NCBI GenBank assembly: GCA_946222005.1 | Contig: CAMIHP010000004.1 | Coordinates: forward strand, 1 to 64,000 | Direction of reading: 5' to 3' | Length of the DNA stretch: 64,000 nt | Source of the DNA: an uncultured Candidatus Saccharibacteria bacterium | Lineage (GTDB): Bacteria > Patescibacteriota > Saccharimonadia > Saccharimonadales > Saccharimonadaceae | In this document: positions 40,291-48,994 of the stretch, in pieces | Layout: every line of letters begins with the position of its first letter | Numbering within the stretch: the stretch's first letter is position 1 | Position numbers and translations under genes: made by a program | Notes under the pieces: model-generated | What the model saw: only the letters and a program-made list of their open reading frames with translations | Told to the model about the DNA's origin: nothing | Database searches by the model: none

Positions 40291-41398
40291 GAAAAAAGTC
40301 CTCTTCACCTCACACACTGCCAATTTCCAGAAGTTCAACCGGCCCTTCATGCGGATGCTGCGCGAACAGGGGTACGAGGTACATTATGCCTCAATGGGCG
40401 AGGAGCAGATCAAGGATTGCGACAAGCAGTTTGTCGTACCATTCACACGCAGCCCCTTCACACTGAGCAATGTCCGAGCCTATCGTCAACTCAAGGAGAT
40501 CATTGATCGTGAGCAGTACGACCTCATCCACACCCACACACCGGTGGGGAGTGTGGTGACGCGCCTTGCCGCTCGGCAGGCTCGACAGCGTGGCACGCGG
40601 GTGATCTACACTGCTCATGGCTTTCACTTCTTTACGGGTGCACCGCTGCTTAATTGGCTGGTGTACTATCCCATCGAGCGCCTGATGGCGCACTACACTG
40701 ACGTCCTCATCACGATCAATGCTGAGGACTACGCCCGAGCCAACCGTCACTTTGCCACCAGTGTGGTGTATGTGCCGGGGGTGGGGGTGGATCCAAAGCG
40801 GTTTGACATTACAATCAACAAGAACTCACGGCAGGCAATACGTGCGAAGCTGGGCATTAAGCCGAATGATTTCGTCATAATCTACGTCGCTGAGCTGTCG
40901 AAAAGAAAGAACCAGTCTTGGCTGCTCAGTGCGCTCAAGACAACCTTACAGCAAGACACATCGATGCATCTTTTGCTGGTTGGTGCAGATAGTCTGCAGG
41001 GTAAGATCCACAAGCAGTCTGCTCGCTATGGTATACAGAATCAAGTCCATTTCCTCGGATATAGAAAGGATATACCAGAGCTGCTCCAGGCGTCGGATCT
41101 ATACGTCTCTACGTCAAAGCAAGAGGGGCTTCCTGTTAATATTCTTGAGGCGATGATGGGCCGCATGCCAATTGTCGCCCTGGAATGCCGAGGGGTTGCT
41201 GAGCTCCTCTCGTTGGTGGGTGCTACGCCAGCGCGTGATATGCAGACATTCCGTGCGGCTGTCCAGCACCACAAAAAGCACCGCTCCTTGCACCGCGAGA
41301 AAGACGCAATCCAATCCGCACTATCACGATACACAACACCAAATATTATGAAGAATATGCGCCAACTGTATGAATACGAGGGAGAGGCTGCTCGATGA
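40277..41398 (+). CDS. Glycosyltransferase family 4
   Basis: 373 residues, GT-B fold. N-terminal KKVLFTSHTANFQKFNRPFM, HTHTPVGSVVTRLAAR and VIYTAHGFHFFTGAPLLNW (the EpsD/CapM-like HGFHF signature) match. The C-terminal nucleotide domain has FVIIYVAELSKRKNQSWLLS, LHLLLVGADS and the EX7E motif STSKQEGLPVNILEAMMGRMP. It adds a sugar to the lipid-linked acceptor. It overlaps the next gene by 4 bases (ATGA). Confidence 0.92.
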   Translation: MPSNKKKVLFTSHTANFQKFNRPFMRMLREQGYEVHYASMGEEQIKDCDKQFVVPFTRSPFTLSNVRAYRQLKEIIDREQYDLIHTHTPVGSVVTRLAARQARQRGTRVIYTAHGFHFFTGAPLLNWLVYYPIERLMAHYTDVLITINAEDYARANRHFATSVVYVPGVGVDPKRFDITINKNSRQAIRAKLGIKPNDFVIIYVAELSKRKNQSWLLSALKTTLQQDTSMHLLLVGADSLQGKIHKQSARYGIQNQVHFLGYRKDIPELLQASDLYVSTSKQEGLPVNILEAMMGRMPIVALECRGVAELLSLVGATPARDMQTFRAAVQHHKKHRSLHREKDAIQSALSRYTTPNIMKNMRQLYEYEGEAAR

Positions 41399-42642
41399 AC
41401 CAAGAAGGAACTATAGCGATCATAACAACTGGTCTCTTGCCGGTGCCTTCGGTGATGGGGGGTGCGGTAGAGAACCTGGTGCAGAACTTTATCGATGAGA
41501 ACGAGCGGCAGGGTGGTCCTCGCCTCACGGTATATAGCACCGCAACGCCAGATGCTATAGAAAAGGCTCAGACGTACACACATACAGACTTTGTCTTTAT
41601 ACACACCCCATGGGTCATCAGAGCAGCGGACTCTATACTCTATAGCATCTTCCAGCGCCTTGTCGATACAAATAAGAGCGCGTCTTTGCGAGCAATCCTG
41701 CAGCGGCTATATTTTTTGAGGAAGGTATCAAAGTATATTGCTCGCAAAAACCATCGCAAAATACTGTTTGAGAATGCAATCATCCAGACGCACATCCTAC
41801 GGTGGCACAAAAATCAGGAACGATACAAAGGTAGAGTTTATGTGCATATCCATAATGAGATAACTAACTTTTATAAGACATATGAGTATCTAGTAGGTGC
41901 AAAAATTATCGTCGTGAGCAAGTTCATCAAAGATAGCTTGATCGCTAAATCGGCGCAAGGTAATGAAGGCAGCGGCCCACTACAAAACGTATCTGTGCTC
42001 AAGAATGCGGTCGACAATACCCGGTTTACTGCAATGACAAGGAAGCGCGCGTCGAAGCTATTGCATCAACAATATACCATCGATGATTCAAAAAAGATCG
42101 TATTATTCAGTGGTAGGCTGACTCCTGAGAAGGGGATTGATGTGTTGCTGCGAGCGCTTGATCGGGTTAAAGAACAAAATTACCAGCTGCTTGTGGTTGG
42201 CAGCTCGTTCTTTGGGACTGATATCAAAAACCCATTTTTGAAGGAGCTGCGCGATCTCACCGAGGCACATCGGGAGCACGTGACATTTACCGGATATATC
42301 GACTATGACAAAATGCCGCTACTCTACCGCGGGTGTGACTTTGCCGTGTTGCCGTCGGTGTGTAATGATGCTGCGCCATTAACGGTTATAGAATCTATTA
42401 CAGCAGGCCTGCCAATGATCACAACAAACAGAGGCGGTATACCAGAATATGCTTCAGATAGAGCGGCTATTCTTCTTGATACAGATGAGAACCTTGAGCT
42501 GTCTATAGCAAAAAATATAGAAAAACTTCTCAGAGAGGATGACACATTGCAAGCCATGAGCAAAGCAGGCCAAAAAGCCGCCAAAGATATGACATTATAT
42601 AATTATTATAGAGGGCTCCTCGAGAAGCTGGGAGAAGAATAA
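41395..42642 (+). CDS. Glycosyltransferase family 4
   Basis: 415 residues, GT-B. IAIITTGLLPVPSVMGGAVE (acceptor loop), YVHIHNEITNFYKTYEYLVG, then KKIVLFSGRLTPEKGIDVLL, LLVVGSSFFG and the EX7E-like LPSVCNDAAPLTVIESITAG. Typical of capsule and exopolysaccharide transferases with retaining mechanism. From about this gene rightwards the A+T content rises, suggesting the serotype-specific part of the locus was acquired as a block. Confidence 0.9.
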   Translation: MNQEGTIAIITTGLLPVPSVMGGAVENLVQNFIDENERQGGPRLTVYSTATPDAIEKAQTYTHTDFVFIHTPWVIRAADSILYSIFQRLVDTNKSASLRAILQRLYFLRKVSKYIARKNHRKILFENAIIQTHILRWHKNQERYKGRVYVHIHNEITNFYKTYEYLVGAKIIVVSKFIKDSLIAKSAQGNEGSGPLQNVSVLKNAVDNTRFTAMTRKRASKLLHQQYTIDDSKKIVLFSGRLTPEKGIDVLLRALDRVKEQNYQLLVVGSSFFGTDIKNPFLKELRDLTEAHREHVTFTGYIDYDKMPLLYRGCDFAVLPSVCNDAAPLTVIESITAGLPMITTNRGGIPEYASDRAAILLDTDENLELSIAKNIEKLLREDDTLQAMSKAGQKAAKDMTLYNYYRGLLEKLGEE

Positions 42643-42649
42643 AAAACTT

Positions 42650-43777
42650 ATGAGCACACTACAAAAGCTAAATATAAATCTAAAAAAGATACTCGCGACC
42701 ACGCTCGTGTTTGTGATGATCACGTACTATTACCTCTACGTGGTATCACCACAGTTGACGGCGTGGCTGCCTCTGGTCTTGGTAATTGGCATTGTTCTAT
42801 CAGGAATTATTCTGGTAGATTTTGCCATAACAAACAAGCTTACTAGGTGGCATTGTAAATACCTGCTCTTTTATATTGCGGTACTGGGAATCTCAGTTAT
42901 CTTCCAGTGGCCGAATGTTGCATGGCTCGCACTAACTTCGAGCACGCTTTTGATCCTCAAGAGAGATGAGTTTATCAAGATATTTTTCTATACCTCGGTA
43001 GGGTTTTATCTGCTGGTGGTTATTTTGGCACTCTTGGGGGTACTGCCCATGGTGTATGTTGGGTTTGATGGTAATGAATCGCAGCGGTATGGATTTGCAA
43101 AATACTCGCTTGGGTTTGATGGGCCAAACCAAGCGTCGTTGTCGTTCTTCCCAATACTGCTCAGTGGTATGTATCTCTATGGTACTCGCCGGGTGTTTAC
43201 GGGTATTGCTTTGATTGCTTGTATTGCTGTTGGTATTCTGACTGGTAGTCGCACGGGCTTCTTGCTGAGCCTTGCCTTTATTCCGGCCTATAGGCTACTA
43301 CTCCACAAGCATGGTGAGCGCAAGAAAAGCGCCATAGCACCATATTTGTTTGTGATCGGCCTTCTTGTGTCGTGCATTGGTGCGGCAGTGCTCGTCGATA
43401 ATGATCTAGCAAATAGGGTTATGTCTGGCAGGCCCAAGTTGATTGATCAATATCTGCAATCAGCGTACACTCCGTCGGTATTTGGATCGGACGAGGTGTA
43501 CAATAAAGCCCAGTACGGGACACCTCCGGTCGATAACTTCCCGGTGTATATATATGCTCGCTATGGAATAGTTGGCTTTATCATATTTGCCTTCGTCTTT
43601 TGGCAGGGGATGCGGCGAGAACGCTCGACGAAGATGTATATTCTATTCTTATTCATCATCCTGTATGGATTTGCAGAAGCCTTCTTCGATATTGCAGCAA
43701 AGAACTTCATCTTGCCGATTCTCATGGTCTCACTGTTTCAGAAAGGAGCTTTGTATGAGCAACAAAACACTCGTTAG
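42650..43777 (+). CDS. O-antigen/polysaccharide polymerase (Wzy-like)
   Basis: 375 residues with about ten membrane segments (FVMITYYYLYVVSPQLTAWL, IFFYTSVGFYLLVVILALLG, IALIACIAVGILTGSRTGFL, FVIGLLVSCIGAAVLVDNDL). The Wzy-like extracytoplasmic loops include GFDGPNQASLSFFPIL and the short GSRTGF motif seen in O-antigen ligase/polymerase families. It lies inside the locus between transferases and flippase, supporting the polymerase role. Its 3' end overlaps the next gene by 23 bases. Confidence 0.82.
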   Translation: MSTLQKLNINLKKILATTLVFVMITYYYLYVVSPQLTAWLPLVLVIGIVLSGIILVDFAITNKLTRWHCKYLLFYIAVLGISVIFQWPNVAWLALTSSTLLILKRDEFIKIFFYTSVGFYLLVVILALLGVLPMVYVGFDGNESQRYGFAKYSLGFDGPNQASLSFFPILLSGMYLYGTRRVFTGIALIACIAVGILTGSRTGFLLSLAFIPAYRLLLHKHGERKKSAIAPYLFVIGLLVSCIGAAVLVDNDLANRVMSGRPKLIDQYLQSAYTPSVFGSDEVYNKAQYGTPPVDNFPVYIYARYGIVGFIIFAFVFWQGMRRERSTKMYILFLFIILYGFAEAFFDIAAKNFILPILMVSLFQKGALYEQQNTR

Positions 43778-44750
43778 TATTGTCGTACCTGTCTACAATA
43801 TGGAGCACTACCTCAGCCAATGCATTGAGAGTATTATTGCCCAAACGCATCGCACACTAGAGATTATCATCGTCAATGATGGCTCGTCGGATAGGTCGCT
43901 TGAGATTGCTCATGATCTTGCCCAGAAAGACCAGAGGATTGTCGTTGTTGATAAGCCAAATGGTGGCGTGAGCTCGGCCCGCAACGAAGGCATTGAGCGA
44001 ATGCAGGGGAGTTACGTCACCTTCGTTGATGCAGATGATTCAATCCACCCAACGTATATTGAGAATCTCTTGGCCGATGCACAGGCAACTGATGCTGACA
44101 TAGTGAGCACACCAAAGCACCTGCTTGGCGATGCAGAGCGACAGGGCTTCTTGGACACAACTATCCCAGTTGCTGCGTCGGCGTCGGCCTTTACTCGCAC
44201 TGAGGCACTGACCGCGCTATATAATGGACGGCTCGAGAAGGGCAATAATGGCTGCCAATTGTACAAAACTGAGGTCATTAAGCACAATAATATCCGGTTT
44301 GATTCTCAGATGGCGATAGGGGAGGACTTCGACTTCTTAGCCCGCGCGATTATATCGGCGCGCTGTATTGCGGTTGACAATCGCAGGCTCTATTACTATC
44401 GAGCTAACCCGACGAGTGCCGTTCATCAGGAATTTAACATTCGACACTACCAAGCGATTGAGAATATGCAAAAGACAGGCAGAGCACTTCACAATCCACC
44501 AAAGAAACTCGTCCAGGCAATGGACAACAACCTATTTGTCGCCTCGGCATCATACGGTGCATTGATGTATGCAAGCCGCAAAAAATTCCCAAGAGAGTTT
44601 GACGAAATCAAACGTACCGTCCGGCGCCTCAAGTGGGGTACACTATTGAGCCGAGACGTCAAGCACAGTGGTAGAATACGCGCGGTGCTGATTATCTGTC
44701 TTGGCGCCAACCTTGGATTCATTGTAATTAGAAAATTGATAAAAATCTAA
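43755..44750 (+). CDS. Glycosyltransferase family 2
   Basis: 331 residues, GT-A fold. VSIVVPVYNMEHYLSQCIES, IIIVNDGSSDRS, NGGVSSARNEGIERMQGSYV, then TFVDADDSIHP (the DXD-type metal site). The ATG at 43755, with GAAAGGAG just upstream, gives the conserved start; earlier in-frame starts would extend far into the polymerase gene. Inverting transfer of a sugar in repeat-unit assembly is expected. Confidence 0.92.
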   Translation: MSNKTLVSIVVPVYNMEHYLSQCIESIIAQTHRTLEIIIVNDGSSDRSLEIAHDLAQKDQRIVVVDKPNGGVSSARNEGIERMQGSYVTFVDADDSIHPTYIENLLADAQATDADIVSTPKHLLGDAERQGFLDTTIPVAASASAFTRTEALTALYNGRLEKGNNGCQLYKTEVIKHNNIRFDSQMAIGEDFDFLARAIISARCIAVDNRRLYYYRANPTSAVHQEFNIRHYQAIENMQKTGRALHNPPKKLVQAMDNNLFVASASYGALMYASRKKFPREFDEIKRTVRRLKWGTLLSRDVKHSGRIRAVLIICLGANLGFIVIRKLIKI

Positions 44751-44767
44751 AAGACAAGGATATTCTT

Positions 44768-45904
44768 ATGAAAAAAGTCGGCATTATCACCTTTCATCGT
44801 TCGCATAATTGTGGGTCTATTATGCAGGCATATGCGCTGCAAAAAGTCTTGCAGACGCGATACGGCATTGAGCCCGAATTCATCGACTTCTCAAGTTCTG
44901 GCCAGCAAAAACTATACTCAGTTTTCAGTGGAGATAAGAGCGTAAAGGGCATGCTGCGTAATATCGGGCGGGCATGTATCTACAATAGGCTCAAGAAGAA
45001 TCAGGCGAGCTACGATAGGTACATCAAGAAGCACCTGAGGCTATCTAGCTGCGCATTTACCACTAACAAAGAATTGCAAGAAGCTCACTTTGCGTATGAT
45101 GCGTATATTGCGGGGAGTGACCAGGTGTGGAATATAATGATCGATGATTATGACCCTGCCTACTTCTTGAATTTTGTTGAAGAAAATAAGCCAAAGATAT
45201 CATACGCGGCCTCATTTGGTGCACGGCGAGTAAGTAGCAACACTAATCATCCCGAAGTCATTCGCGACATGATACGAGATTTTGATCACATCTCGGTCAG
45301 AGAGCCAAACGGCCAAAAATGGCTAGCCGAAGATTTTGCAATCAAAAGCACCGTGGTTCTCGACCCAACGTTACTCATTGATGGGAGCGATTATCGCGAT
45401 GGAGAAGAGTCACCCACAGAGTATATTAAGAAGGACTATATCTTTATTTACGCAGTGAGTGTGTCGCGTAAGTTTGAACAACGGATACAGCAACTCGCTC
45501 GAGAAGAGGGGCTCAAGATCGTGATATGGCAGCCTGATACGTGGCTCAAAATGAAAGGGGGAGCAAAGGGTTATATCCTACCAAAAGATGAGAACCCAGG
45601 GAAATACCTGTGGTATATACGTCATGCCAAATATGTATTTACAGCGTCGTTCCATGGTGTGATATTTTGCGCCCAGTATAGAAAGAACTTCTGGATATTG
45701 CATAATAAAGGAATGAATTATGACAAAGACGATCGGATTCTTTCGCTCGTGGATAGCCTTGCATTGTTAGATCGACTTCTGCCAGAAGATGACACGGAAA
45801 AGGATGTGCGCTCCACCATTGACTATACAGCCTACGAAAAAAACCTTGCCAAGAGGCGTCAGCAATCATTTGCATTTCTTGACAAGGCGGTAAAAAACAT
45901 ATGA
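44768..45904 (+). CDS. Polysaccharide pyruvyl transferase family protein
   Basis: 378 residues. GIITFHRSHNCGSIMQAYAL (the family's N-terminal NxGxxLxAyAL motif), AYIAGSDQVWNIMIDDYDPA (GSDQVW signature), ISYAASFGARRV, DHISVREPNGQKWLAEDF and a late YVFTASFHGVIFCAQYRKNF (SFHG) are all diagnostic. It adds pyruvate from PEP as a ketal to a sugar, giving acidic surface glycan. It overlaps the flippase by 4 bases. Confidence 0.92.
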   Translation: MKKVGIITFHRSHNCGSIMQAYALQKVLQTRYGIEPEFIDFSSSGQQKLYSVFSGDKSVKGMLRNIGRACIYNRLKKNQASYDRYIKKHLRLSSCAFTTNKELQEAHFAYDAYIAGSDQVWNIMIDDYDPAYFLNFVEENKPKISYAASFGARRVSSNTNHPEVIRDMIRDFDHISVREPNGQKWLAEDFAIKSTVVLDPTLLIDGSDYRDGEESPTEYIKKDYIFIYAVSVSRKFEQRIQQLAREEGLKIVIWQPDTWLKMKGGAKGYILPKDENPGKYLWYIRHAKYVFTASFHGVIFCAQYRKNFWILHNKGMNYDKDDRILSLVDSLALLDRLLPEDDTEKDVRSTIDYTAYEKNLAKRRQQSFAFLDKAVKNI

Positions 45905-47325
45905 GCAGATCTACCGAGCTCATAAAAAACACCGCCCTCCTCACGATTAGCAAGATCACGACGCAGGCCGTAGCGTTCTTGCTCGTTCCTCTGTATACAT
46001 TTTATTTGTCCGCAAGTGACTATGGGCAGGTTGACCTTATCTTGACGTATATTGCTTTGTTTGCGCCAATTTTATCGGTTCAGCTCGAGTTTGCGGCATT
46101 TCGGTTTGCGATCGATTCGCGCAATGATGCGGACAGGCTCAGTAGCATTCTATCGACGATATTCAAGATAGTGCTGCCTATCACAGGGGTGGCCATCGCT
46201 CTGTTGGTGATTGTATCGCTGTTTGTTGCTATCCCGTACTTAGCTCTTGTGTGCCTCAATATTGTGCTCTCTGTCGTGTCAGCAGTGCTACTGCAATTTA
46301 CGCGAGGAGTTGGTGATGCAAAGCATTTTTCTATCGCGAGCATACTCATTGGTGTCGTGAGTACACTATGCTCCTTTGTCTTTGTTGCGGTTATGCGACT
46401 ACCTGCCTTTAGCTTGATGATATCGTTGGTGCTCGCGAATTTAGTAGGCACATGCTACCTATTGGTGATTATTCGTCAGAAGAAACGCATTCGCTTGCTA
46501 CACGGCGAGACGCACCAATCGTTGCGTTCGGATATGCTGCGATACGCTATTCCACTTTTGCCAAATAATATCGCATGGTGGGTACTCAATGTCTCGGACA
46601 GGACTATTATCTCGATGTTTATTGGTGCAGCCGCAAATGGTATGTATGCGATTGCGAATAAATTTGCATTTGTCCCAAGTATACTATTTGGCATATTTAA
46701 TATGAGCTGGAGCGAATCTGCCTCGATTCATATTACTTCGCGAGATAGGGATGCGTTTTTTTCGAAGGTATCCGACATGTGCTTGCGGCTATACTCATTT
46801 GCAACAGTGGTGTATATATTGGTAATAGATATATTTTATTCACGAATCGTTGGTGCAGAGTATGCAAATGCGCATGGCTTAATACCCATCTTGGCGATAG
46901 GGGCGTTCTTCCAGGCGATCCTTGGCAACTACTCTGCGATATACATTGCTAAGAAAAAGACAAAAGAGGTTGCCAATAGCTCCCTTGCGGCCGCAGTAAT
47001 TAACATCGTCGTCAACCTTGCTTTGGTAGGTGTTATTGGTGTGTATGCTTCGGCGCTTTCGACTGCTATTGCCTTTGCCTGCATGGCAGTGATACGGCAT
47101 ATTCATGTTCAACGGTACGTCAAGGTGCGCTACCGCGTGCAAAGCATCTTATGCTCTGGTGCTGTGCTGATTGCCGGGGGTATTATCTACTATACTCATG
47201 TGCCGAAAGTTGTTTCTATCATAGCCTGTATAGTGATTATGGCAGTAGGTATTATCTTGATGAAGGATCTCTTCGCCAAGATACCCATCAAAAAATACCT
47301 AGACAAAATGCCTCACCATAAATAA
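45901..47325 (+). CDS. Polysaccharide flippase (Wzx, MATE-like)
   Basis: 474 residues with about 12-14 membrane segments starting ELIKNTALLTISKITTQAVA FLLV. LYTFYLSASDYGQVDLILTY is the PST-family signature (lPxyxxxLsxxeyGxxdl). LLPNNIAWWVLNVSDRTIIS in the middle is also typical. It moves lipid-linked repeat units across the membrane to the Wzy polymerase. Start coupled to the pyruvyl transferase stop. Confidence 0.92.
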   Translation: MSRSTELIKNTALLTISKITTQAVAFLLVPLYTFYLSASDYGQVDLILTYIALFAPILSVQLEFAAFRFAIDSRNDADRLSSILSTIFKIVLPITGVAIALLVIVSLFVAIPYLALVCLNIVLSVVSAVLLQFTRGVGDAKHFSIASILIGVVSTLCSFVFVAVMRLPAFSLMISLVLANLVGTCYLLVIIRQKKRIRLLHGETHQSLRSDMLRYAIPLLPNNIAWWVLNVSDRTIISMFIGAAANGMYAIANKFAFVPSILFGIFNMSWSESASIHITSRDRDAFFSKVSDMCLRLYSFATVVYILVIDIFYSRIVGAEYANAHGLIPILAIGAFFQAILGNYSAIYIAKKKTKEVANSSLAAAVINIVVNLALVGVIGVYASALSTAIAFACMAVIRHIHVQRYVKVRYRVQSILCSGAVLIAGGIIYYTHVPKVVSIIACIVIMAVGIILMKDLFAKIPIKKYLDKMPHHK

Positions 47326-47335
47326 TATATGCTAT

Positions 47336-47812
47336 ATGATAAGGAGAAAGCAAAAAACAGCCATCATACGTAATTACGTAATTGTTTGTGGCTGGGCCTT
47401 AGTTATCTTCACTCTCTCTCACCAGCCCGCCACTGTCTCTAGCGGGCAGAGTGGGGTGATTGTTGGGCATTTGCAGCAGGCTATGCCAGGGGTAAGTACG
47501 GCTATCTTAACGTTTCTTGTGCGCAAGAGTGCTCATATTATTGCGTATTTTGTCCTTGGTGTATTGATGTATCGTGCACTGCGCGTCAGTATTCGCCGCT
47601 GGCCGGCGCGCACTGTGGCGAGCCTTGCCTTGCTGAGTTGCAGTCTCTATGCGGTGACAGACGAGATCCACCAGCTCTTCGTGCCAGGGCGCAGCGGCGA
47701 ACTGCGTGATGTGATGATCGATAGCATAGCGGCACTGGTGGGAGTGGGGTTATGCGCGTGGTTGATGCGCTGGCAGGCATTGCGCAAGAGCACCGCCATG
47801 AACGATCGATGA
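47336..47812 (+). CDS. VanZ-like membrane protein
   Basis: 158 residues. N-terminal NYVIVCGWALVIFTLSHQPA, then FLVRKSAHIIAYFVLGVLMY and YAVTDEIHQLFVPGRSGELR, DVMIDSIAALVGVGL, matching VanZ (RKxaHxxxYxxLGxL, DExHQxFxPGRxgxxxDvxiD). Function is not settled for the family; it often accompanies envelope and glycan genes, and VanZ confers low-level teicoplanin resistance in enterococci. Last gene of the polysaccharide locus. Confidence 0.88.
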   Translation: MIRRKQKTAIIRNYVIVCGWALVIFTLSHQPATVSSGQSGVIVGHLQQAMPGVSTAILTFLVRKSAHIIAYFVLGVLMYRALRVSIRRWPARTVASLALLSCSLYAVTDEIHQLFVPGRSGELRDVMIDSIAALVGVGLCAWLMRWQALRKSTAMNDR

Positions 47813-48044
47813 CGGCATAATGAATATACGTACTCGTAATTTTTGTGAGAAATTCCAGGTGCATTTATATGCTATATTCTAATGCAAGTTAGGTAGTAGA
47901 TGAGATGATGGCCATGGTTGTAAGTAATGAGTAGTGCGATGCATAATTTGGTTACAATATATAAAATTTGGTACAAAATCTCGAACAAAATTCTCAAAAA
48001 TGAAACAAACGTTTGCTAATTGTTCGATATAGTGCTACACTGTC

Positions 48045-48340
48045 GTAGGGGGTACTGATAAGGTACTTCGAACACATGTTAGCACAGAGGTAGCTATGGG
48101 TTAGGCTACTGGTGCAGCGATCAGCCGTGGACGCTATCGCCGGTTGGCAATGGATTTGCCAGAGGTCTCCACCAAGGTGGATAGGCGCGATGGGTGATCA
48201 TTCCTCCTCTTTTGCTCATGAGCGAGCCATTATGTTTGCGTTTCTCTCGTAGAGAAAGCGCTTTATTCTAAGCAAAGCTTAGCGCTATTTCCTTTTTTCG
48301 CTAGCAAGATACCGCAGCCGATGACGCTGCGGTATTGCTA
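48045..48340 (+). ncRNA. Candidate structured non-coding RNA
   Basis: Five or more stems follow each other: GGTAGC/GGCTACT near 48091-48112; GCGAT/ATCGC near 48117-48142; TGGCAA/TTTGCCA near 48148-48164; CCACC-AA-GGTGG near 48170-48181; and TTTCTC-TCGTA-GAGAAA near 48241-48257. A long AT stem with TAAGC-AAA-GCTTA follows, and it ends with the 10-bp ATACCGCAGC/GCTGCGGTAT at 48309-48335. A -10-like TACACT lies just upstream (about 48038). I checked by eye for tmRNA, RNase P, SRP, 6S, T-box, TPP, cobalamin and c-di-GMP signatures and found none convincing. Strand is assumed from the upstream -10. Confidence 0.4.
48309..48335. terminator. Strong hairpin, probable terminator
   Basis: A perfect 10-bp stem (ATACCGCAGC with GCTGCGGTAT) around the loop CGATGAC. 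No long T-run follows on either strand, so intrinsic termination may be inefficient; it could be the 3' stem of the RNA above. It lies between the RNA candidate and the convergent 79-residue gene. Confidence 0.5.
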
Positions 48341-48396
48341 TATGTATACTATATGGTCTTGTCTTTGGGAAGCTCTTTTGCGAGAGATAGATAATC

Positions 48397-48636
48397 TTAC
48401 TTGCCCTGGTAGCGCCGGACAATTGGTGCTACAGCATACAATGCCATAGGTAGGACAAGAAGCTCACCGTCTTGCCCTAGCCAGTACAATATGCCAGCTA
48501 CCACAAGATGAAGCGCGATGATCCCTGCCGTCAGCCACGGCAAGAAAGCTCGTGGTATGCGCGGTGCAAACAAGAGATAGAGAATACCGCCAAAGCAGTC
48601 GAGTGCCAACGCGAGATGTAAGAGGGATGGTGCCAT
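48397..48636 (-). CDS. Small three-helix membrane protein
   Basis: 79 residues with three membrane segments (LLHLALALDCFGGILYLLFA, FLPWLTAGIIALHLVVAGIL, LLVLPMALYAVAPIVRRYQ). A ribosome site AAGGAG precedes ATG 48636. The leader is about 43 bases, and its -10 is covered by a perfect palindrome at 48679-48696. Family not recognised. Confidence 0.6.
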   Translation of the reverse strand: MAPSLLHLALALDCFGGILYLLFAPRIPRAFLPWLTAGIIALHLVVAGILYWLGQDGELLVLPMALYAVAPIVRRYQGK

Positions 48637-48678
48637 AGTGTTAGACTCCTTATAGTAAAGTGATGTTATATCTTAGCA

Positions 48679-48696
48679 TACTGTGATTATACAGTA
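48679..48696 (-). promoter_or_regulatory. Palindromic operator overlapping the -10 of the 79-residue gene
   Basis: TACTGT-GATTAT-ACAGTA is a perfect 6+6+6 dyad. On the minus strand TATAAT (48686-48691) lies inside it, with a predicted start at 48679. A repressor bound here would block the promoter. The CTGT-N6-ACAG form recalls proteobacterial LexA boxes, but the spacer is shorter (6 rather than 8). Confidence 0.45.
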
Positions 48697-48976
48697 CTGT
48701 CAAATGTTCGACACGTATATACTGTATACCCTCCTATGTCTACCTCAATCTATCCACCTACCGCTCACCATTTCATATAGGTAGTATATGATGGCAGATT
48801 GCCATAATCTATGTTTAGCTCTGGTATAAGGGTATATGACAGAGAATGACCCTTATCATGCTAGAGGACAGGGAATAGCGAGCGACAAGGTGTGAGAAAT
48901 GAATGAAACTCCGAATTTATTGCTCAATACACCTCGGCAAGCAATATTGCTTGTGTTTCACTATTTGGCATTATGC

Positions 48977-48985
48977 TGCTATAAT
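48977..48985 (+). promoter_or_regulatory. Extended -10 of pyk
   Basis: TGcTATAAT. The predicted transcription start at 48992 is 3 bases before ATG 48995, which rejects the two earlier in-frame starts. Confidence 0.65.
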
Positions 48986-48994
48986 ATGTACGTA

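Larger units (their letters stand above)
47813..48396. other. 584-base intergenic region holding a possible structured RNA
   Basis: No coding sequence. The first 180 bases are A+T-rich. From about 48045 the sequence becomes a chain of strong hairpins, listed as a candidate ncRNA, followed by A+T-rich stems and a terminal GC-rich hairpin at 48309-48335. Confidence 0.6.
48637..48994. other. Divergent intergenic region between the 79-residue gene and pyk
   Basis: 358 bases. It contains the palindrome-covered minus-strand promoter (48679-48696) and the extended -10 of pyk (48977-48985). The middle is A+T-rich without further recognisable features. Confidence 0.5.

Noticed and set aside
48069..48082. 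LexA/DinR box CGAACACATGTTAG
   Set aside because: Matches the Gram-positive SOS consensus at 12 of 14 positions but lies inside the RNA candidate and not at a gene promoter; kept only as a note.
48045..48230. T-box leader (AAGGTGGATAGGCGCG resembles the conserved antiterminator core)
   Set aside because: The match to TGGxACCGCG is incomplete, no specifier stem or AGAGAG was found, and no synthetase or amino-acid gene follows.
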